8,691 nt of DNA from an uncultured Clostridia bacterium (GTDB taxonomy: Bacteria; Bacillota; Clostridia; RUG12999), in contig CAKVOK010000082.1 in the NCBI GenBank assembly GCA_934792465.1, positions 1 to 8,691 of the forward strand, read 5' to 3'. Made by a program: the position numbers and the translations under genes. Shown piece by piece: positions 5,076 through 8,691 of the stretch. The notes below the pieces were generated by a model. It saw nothing but the letters and a program-made list of their open reading frames with translations, was not told where the DNA came from and ran no database searches. How positions within the stretch are numbered: the first letter of the stretch is position 1; each line of letters begins with the position of its first letter.

Positions 5076-6209
5076 TTACCAGAAAAGCATATCAAAGCCT
5101 TTGAGCTTGTAAAGGGCTTCGGCATAGAAATAATCGCCGTATATAATAGGCATATGAATACCGTTCGTATATGCTTCCGTGCCGTAGAGCAGGAGGGCAT
5201 CCGTATCCTCGCTCCAGTCGCAGAACTTTTCGTCCATTGCGTGCAAAAGCTTAAGTGCGGCATTTAAATATATTTTTTTCTCATACTGCGGAACGCATTT
5301 GGCGATTTCTATAAGTCCGCAGGCTGCACACGCACCGGCTGTCGTATCATATATAACAGGATCCTCCGGCGAACGGAAATCGCATTTCGGCAAATAATCG
5401 TCGCATACATTTGCAATGAAATAATGCGCAACTTTCTTTGCTGTATCAAGGTATCTGATTTCGCCCGTATGTATATACGAAAGTACAAATCCGTACAATG
5501 CCCAGCTCTGACCTCTTGACCAGGAAGAACCGACTTCGTAGCCCTGACCGCCGAATGTTTCTATAAGCTCGCCGTTTGTAATATCATGCGAAGCTATATG
5601 AACAACGCTTCCGTCCGGTCTGATGTGGTCCTGCATTGTTTTGTCGGCATGACGGAGTGCGATATATTTGAATCTGGGGTCTTTTTCCAAATCGCTTGCT
5701 CTGTATAAAAGAGGTATGTTCATCATGCAGTCTATTATCGTCCAGCCGACATGGTCTTCACCGTTCCAGGCTTTTATGAAATTGCCCTCAACGTTGAATC
5801 TTGCGGCAAGAGTATTCGCTGCTGCGAGAAAACGCTGCATGGATTTTTTGTTTTGCGTAAGTCGGTAGTTTACGCCTGCGGATATATTCCACATAAATCC
5901 CACGTCATGGTGAAGTCTTTCGGTCTGTTCCAATGCCTTGTCAAGTTTTTCCTCGGCAATTTCCGCTGTGATTTTATATTCTTCGTTGTTTGTGCCGACA
6001 TACATAAGCCACATATAAGCCGGCCAAAATCCGTTTGTCCACCAGTCGATTTCGTTTTCCGATTTATCATCATGTACTCCGTTGGCGTCTGCTGTATACG
6101 GAATCTTGTTTCTCGAACGCACGGAAACTTTTTCGGATTTTTTACATAATTGCTGCCATTTTTCTTCTACCCAGTTTTGATCTTCCGGGCTTAAAGTGAA
6201 ATTATTCAT
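5076..6209 (-). CDS. Glycoside hydrolase family 88 (unsaturated glucuronyl hydrolase)
   Basis: The 377-residue protein matches family GH88 in length and motifs. These enzymes remove the 4,5-unsaturated uronic acid from the non-reducing end of oligosaccharides made by polysaccharide lyases, by hydrating the double bond. Asp102 in HHDVGFMW and Asp160 in WTIIDCMMNIPLLY correspond, by motif, to the two essential aspartates known in Bacillus unsaturated glucuronyl hydrolase. Also seen are SVVHIASHD, GSSWSRGQSWALYG and GDYFYAEAL, typical of the alpha6/alpha6 barrel. There is no signal peptide, so it should act on imported oligosaccharides in the cytoplasm. The ATG at 6207-6209 has GGAG eight bases upstream. 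No lyase or sugar transporter is beside it. Whether the substrate derives from glycosaminoglycan, pectin (GH105-like use) or another uronate polymer is not decided by this sequence. Confidence 0.93.
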   Translation of the reverse strand: MNNFTLSPEDQNWVEEKWQQLCKKSEKVSVRSRNKIPYTADANGVHDDKSENEIDWWTNGFWPAYMWLMYVGTNNEEYKITAEIAEEKLDKALEQTERLHHDVGFMWNISAGVNYRLTQNKKSMQRFLAAANTLAARFNVEGNFIKAWNGEDHVGWTIIDCMMNIPLLYRASDLEKDPRFKYIALRHADKTMQDHIRPDGSVVHIASHDITNGELIETFGGQGYEVGSSWSRGQSWALYGFVLSYIHTGEIRYLDTAKKVAHYFIANVCDDYLPKCDFRSPEDPVIYDTTAGACAACGLIEIAKCVPQYEKKIYLNAALKLLHAMDEKFCDWSEDTDALLLYGTEAYTNGIHMPIIYGDYFYAEALYKLKGFDMLFW

Positions 6210-6258
6210 CTGTTAATCTCCATTCCGCCGATTTCGGCATGATAAATTGTGTATATCT

Positions 6259-6287
6259 ATTGTACCATAAAAAATATATTAGGTCAA
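6259..6287 (-). promoter_or_regulatory. Promoter of the GH88 gene
   Basis: TTGACC (6282-6287), a 17-base spacer and TACAAT (6259-6264) stand in the 93-base gap after htpG, giving a start near 6252 and a ~43-base leader. The leader contains a small GCCGATTTCGGC dyad (6227-6238) five bases before the GGAG site. No terminator hairpin separates htpG from this gene, so read-through from htpG may add to expression. Confidence 0.75.
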
Positions 6288-6302
6288 TAGGGTATTACAA
6301 AT

Positions 6303-8123
6303 TTATTCGCCTATTTTCATAAGAATATCGTTTGAACGCTTTAAGAAAGCGGTCATCTGCTCGCTTGAAAGCGGTTTGTGCGCAAGCAAAGCGAGATCGT
6401 AAATGTAATTGCATATGAGGTTGTTAAGTTCTTTATCTCCGCCGACTTTGATTTTTTTCACAATATCGCTTGATGTGTTAATGATAAGCTTTTTATCCTC
6501 CGGCATATTCGGCATAGCGGAACCCAGCATTGCGCTCATTTCCTGCATACGTCTTGTTTCCTCGGAAAGATTTATAATTGCCGGCATATCCGATGTTGCA
6601 AGAGAAGCGGTTTCAACTTTCAAATCTTTGTCGCCGATGCACTCTTTGAACAAATCGATAAGCTCGGTATCGCTTTCGGCGGATTTGTCTATTGTGTCCT
6701 CGACAGACGAATCTATACGTTTGAATTTAACCTCATTATTCTTATATTCAAGGAAGCTTATAAAATGCGAATCAAGCGCATAGGGGAGAAGAAGAACTTC
6801 GATTCCCTCTCCTTTGAACATGGCGATATACTGTGCCTGAACTTCGGGGTTTGAAGCGTAGTAAACCGTATTCTTGTTCTTTTCCTTGGCATTTTCGAGA
6901 TATTCGTTCAGCGTTACGTATTTGTCATCAGTTGTTTTGTAAAGTATAATATCTTTCATTCTGTCATAGAACTTTTCATCTCTTATACAGCCGTATTTGA
7001 CGAACTGACTTATGTCGTCCCAATACTTTTCAAGCGACGGTCTGTCTGTGTTGAACATTCCGCAGAGCTTGTCCGAAACCTTCTTTGTAATATGCTCGGA
7101 AACCTTTCTTACGTATCCGTCGTTCTGCAGAAAACTTCTCGATACGTTCAGCGGCAAATCCGGGCAGTCTATGCAGCCTTTGAGCAACATAAGATATTCG
7201 GGTATAACCTCTTTTATGTTATCGGCAACAAATACCTGATTGTTGTAAAGCTTTATTTTACCCTCGATTACGCTTGCTTCGTGTTTAAGCTTCGGGAAAT
7301 ATAAAATACCTTTAAGGTTGAACGGATAATCTACGTTAAGATGAATCCAGAACAAGGGGTCTTCGTAATCCATGAATACCTTGTGGTAGAAGTTCTTATA
7401 TTCCTCGTCCGTGCATTGTGACGGATTTTTGAGCCAAAGCGGATTTTTATCGTTAATCGGAGCAGGCTCTTTTTTGTCCTCACCGTCTTTTTCCTCTTTT
7501 TTTTCCGCATTTTCAAGGAAAATGTCAACGGGAAGGAAGCTGCAATATCTGTTTAATATTTCGGAAATCTTGTAATATTCCAAAAATTCCTTGTTTTCCT
7601 TGGAAACATGAAGGATGATTTCCGTTCCGATGTCTTGCTTGCTGCCTTCGTCAAGGTCGTATGTGACGCCGCCGTCGCAGCTCCAGTGAGCCGCTTTTGA
7701 ACCCGGCTTGTAAGACAAACTGTTTATTTCAACAAGGTCGGAAACCATGAATGCGGAATAAAATCCGAGTCCGAAATGACCGATTATTGTTGAATTGCTG
7801 TCCTCATTTTTATATTTTGCCAAAAATTCTTCCGCACCTGAAAACGCAACCTGTGTAATGTATTTTTCAATTTCTTCGGCTGTCATGCCGATACCGTTAT
7901 CCGTGAAGATAAGCTGTTTGTTTTCCTTGTCAACCGTAACTTTTACGAAATAATCTCCGTCGTGAGAAGCATCTCCGAGCGATACGAGCTTTTTCAGTTT
8001 GGAAACAGCGTCGCAGCCGTTTGAAACCAGTTCACGAACGAATATATCTTTATCCGAATAAAGCCACTGCTTGATAATCGGGAAAATGTTTTCTGTATTA
8101 ACCGCAATATTACCTTTTGCCAT
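6303..8123 (-). CDS. htpG: Molecular chaperone HtpG (bacterial Hsp90)
   Basis: The 606-residue protein is a full-length HtpG, an ATP-dependent cytosolic homodimeric chaperone. N-terminal ATPase motifs are present: FVRELVSNGCDA with Glu31, TDNGIGM (74-80), and GHFGLGFYSAFMV (115-127). The middle domain has FWIHLNVDYPFNLKGILYFP and the conserved LPLNVSRSFLQ with Arg329 for ATP gamma-phosphate contact. A short charged linker (about 206-222, EKKEEKDGEDKKEP) joins the N and middle domains. The C-terminal dimerisation part ends in SNDILMKIGE. SRSFLQ in place of the SREILQ of proteobacteria is, to my recollection, the clostridial form. The start ATG at 8121-8123 has a weak AAAGG eleven bases upstream. 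A consensus promoter and a CIRCE element lie immediately upstream, so heat-shock control by HrcA is expected. It precedes the GH88 gene by 93 bases. Confidence 0.98.
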   Translation of the reverse strand: MAKGNIAVNTENIFPIIKQWLYSDKDIFVRELVSNGCDAVSKLKKLVSLGDASHDGDYFVKVTVDKENKQLIFTDNGIGMTAEEIEKYITQVAFSGAEEFLAKYKNEDSNSTIIGHFGLGFYSAFMVSDLVEINSLSYKPGSKAAHWSCDGGVTYDLDEGSKQDIGTEIILHVSKENKEFLEYYKISEILNRYCSFLPVDIFLENAEKKEEKDGEDKKEPAPINDKNPLWLKNPSQCTDEEYKNFYHKVFMDYEDPLFWIHLNVDYPFNLKGILYFPKLKHEASVIEGKIKLYNNQVFVADNIKEVIPEYLMLLKGCIDCPDLPLNVSRSFLQNDGYVRKVSEHITKKVSDKLCGMFNTDRPSLEKYWDDISQFVKYGCIRDEKFYDRMKDIILYKTTDDKYVTLNEYLENAKEKNKNTVYYASNPEVQAQYIAMFKGEGIEVLLLPYALDSHFISFLEYKNNEVKFKRIDSSVEDTIDKSAESDTELIDLFKECIGDKDLKVETASLATSDMPAIINLSEETRRMQEMSAMLGSAMPNMPEDKKLIINTSSDIVKKIKVGGDKELNNLICNYIYDLALLAHKPLSSEQMTAFLKRSNDILMKIGE

Positions 8124-8161
8124 TTAAATCATAACCTTTCATATATTTTTTGTATATATCT

Positions 8162-8190
8162 ATTGTACACCTTTTTTTTCAAATTGTCAA
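8162..8190 (-). promoter_or_regulatory. htpG promoter
   Basis: TTGACA (8185-8190), a 17-base spacer and TACAAT (8162-8167) on the minus strand form a near-consensus vegetative promoter, with a start near 8155 and a ~30-base leader to htpG. Confidence 0.85.
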
Positions 8191-8197
8191 GAGTTTT

Positions 8198-8224
8198 TTA
8201 GCACTCTATTTAATAGAGTGCTAA
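8198..8224. promoter_or_regulatory. CIRCE element (HrcA operator) of htpG
   Basis: TTAGCACTC-N9-GAGTGCTAA matches the CIRCE consensus exactly. With the flanking T and A runs the whole of 8194-8228 is a perfect 35-base dyad. CIRCE is bound by the repressor HrcA, known mainly from groESL and dnaK operons. Here it sits seven bases upstream of the htpG -35, whereas CIRCE more often overlaps or follows the start point, so repression would have to work from the upstream edge of the promoter or from an undetected start. Confidence 0.95.
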
Positions 8225-8230
8225 AAAACT

Positions 8231-8283
8231 TAAATCGGGCTGCAGTCAACCCGATTTAAAAAATCGTTTTGCTGCACCCGATT
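8231..8283. other. Hairpin region with two exclusive pairings upstream of htpG
   Basis: TAAATCGGG (8231-8239) pairs with CCCGATTTA (8250-8258). Nearly the same left arm, AATCGGGcTGCAG (8233-8245), can instead pair with CTGCACCCGATT (8272-8283) over 12 bp with one bulged base. On the minus strand the short form would be followed by AGTTTTTTAG, resembling a terminator for transcription arriving from the right; those Ts are also the outer arm of the CIRCE dyad. On the plus strand no T run follows. CGTTTTGCTGCACCC (8265-8279) differs by one base from the 3' arm of the minus-strand hairpin at 52-97. Confidence 0.5.
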
Positions 8284-8458
8284 ATGCGGTCTGTGCATTT
8301 TATCGCAGCCCAGGAGGGGCAAAGAGAAAATAGTGCAGAATGGACAAACTGAACCCGAAGGCGTATGTGTATACGTCGAGTGGCGAAGTTTGTTCATAGC
8401 ATAAAGCAATATTTATTTTAGAAATTCGTTTTCAAACGAATTTCAACATCTGCTTTAG
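8282..8458 (+). repeat. Structured ~177-bp element, copy 1
   Basis: This copy matches 8515-8691 at about 174 of 177 positions. Internal pairing: GCCC/GGGC hairpin (8308-8320 region), a long arm 8340-8350 with 8387-8397 (11 bp, one G-U), inside it GGCGTAT/ATACGTC with a GTGT loop (8360-8377), and a downstream GAAATTCG...CGAATTTC hairpin (8421-8444). The closing stem is shortened here to TTATGC/GCATAA because the DNA to the left belongs to the hairpin region. The fold is what one would expect of a structured RNA or the inner part of a non-autonomous mobile element. No known RNA family is recognised and the transcribed strand is uncertain. Confidence 0.7.
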
Positions 8459-8514
8459 CTTATTTTTATAATTCTGTGTTTGTATTTATACTATTATATC
8501 GGTATTTTTTTGCT
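8459..8514. other. AT-rich spacer between the tandem copies
   Basis: This AT-rich spacer of about 56 bases separates the copies; its last four bases (8511-8514) already belong to the left arm of copy 2. TATACTATTATAT-like sequence could hold a -10 element on the plus strand, but I see no good -35, so no promoter is called. Together with the flanking copies it forms a gene-free stretch of more than 450 bases upstream of htpG. Confidence 0.4.
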
Positions 8515-8691
8515 TTATGCGGTCTGTGCATTTTATCGCAGTCCCGGAGGGGCAAAGAGAAAATAGTGCAGAATGGACAAACTGAACCCGAAGGCGTATG
8601 TGTATACGTCGAGAGGCGAAGTTTGTTCATAGCATAAAGCAATATTTATTTTAGAAATTCGTTTTCAAACGAATTTCAACATCTGCTTTAG
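8511..8691 (+). repeat. Structured ~177-bp element, copy 2 with complete closing stem
   Basis: It repeats copy 1 with a period of 233 bases and reaches the window edge, so it may continue. Here the closing stem is complete: TGCTTTATGC (8511-8520) is the exact reverse complement of GCATAAAGCA (8632-8641). Of three differences from copy 1 in the shared part, one turns a G-C pair of the small GCCC/GGGC hairpin into G-T, keeping the pairing, and another is in a loop position. The inner arm is 8573-8583 with 8620-8630. The exact 10-base inverted ends could equally be short terminal inverted repeats of a MITE-like element. Confidence 0.7.

Noticed and set aside
8194..8228. Perfect 35-base dyad as an intrinsic terminator
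   Set aside because: On either strand the stem is followed by A residues, not T, and the sequence is an exact CIRCE match, so an operator is the better reading.
8285..8353. A 22-codon frame (MRSVHFIA...) present in both tandem copies
   Set aside because: Two of the few differences between copies change amino acids while the RNA pairing is kept, and no ribosome binding site precedes it. Same argument for the copy at 8518-8586.
1..8691. CRISPR array, tRNA, rRNA or transposase gene
   Set aside because: No regularly spaced short repeats, no tRNA or rRNA signature and no transposase-like reading frame were found; the two tandem copies are too long and too few for a CRISPR array.

Overview
The window looks like a chromosomal segment of a low-to-mid GC, Gram-positive anaerobe of class Clostridia, probably a gut Oscillospiraceae/Lachnospiraceae-type organism. 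The evidence is a DUF4364 winged-helix protein, a clostridial-style ferrous iron (feo) operon with a FeoB-associated Cys-rich membrane protein, a CIRCE heat-shock operator, TTGACA/TATAAT-type promoters and strong GGAGG ribosome binding sites. All genes except one lie on the minus strand.

Left part (1-3983, minus strand): a complete feo operon reading leftward from a promoter at 3955-3983. The order is feoA1, feoA2, feoB, a small Cys-rich single-span membrane protein, then a Cys/His-rich DUF2325 protein. It ends in a long hairpin at 52-97. Three dyads of the TTAG...CTAA type (DtxR/IdeR/MntR-like boxes) overlap the promoter and 5' leader, and a fourth lies beyond the last gene. This points to iron- or manganese-dependent repression. 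FeoB carries an extra acidic segment of roughly 100 residues in its first external loop.

Centre (3984-5075): a divergent, AT-rich regulatory region holds an 18-bp perfect palindrome and a consensus promoter firing rightward. Next comes a ~200-nt hairpin-rich segment of no family I recognise, flanked by 36-bp imperfect direct repeats, and then the only plus-strand gene, a DUF4364 protein.

Right part (5076-8224, minus strand): a GH88 unsaturated glucuronyl hydrolase with its own promoter, and htpG (Hsp90) with a promoter and a perfect CIRCE element immediately upstream. HrcA-type heat-shock control of htpG is therefore likely.

Right end (8225-8691): no protein gene. It holds a hairpin with two mutually exclusive pairings and two near-identical ~177-bp direct repeats (period 233 bp) with a branched RNA-like fold. 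Fragments of the same element recur behind DUF2325 (window start) and between the DUF4364 and GH88 genes, each time next to a GCAAAACG/CGTTTTGC hairpin. This dispersed composite of hairpin plus structured element is the most unusual thing in the window.
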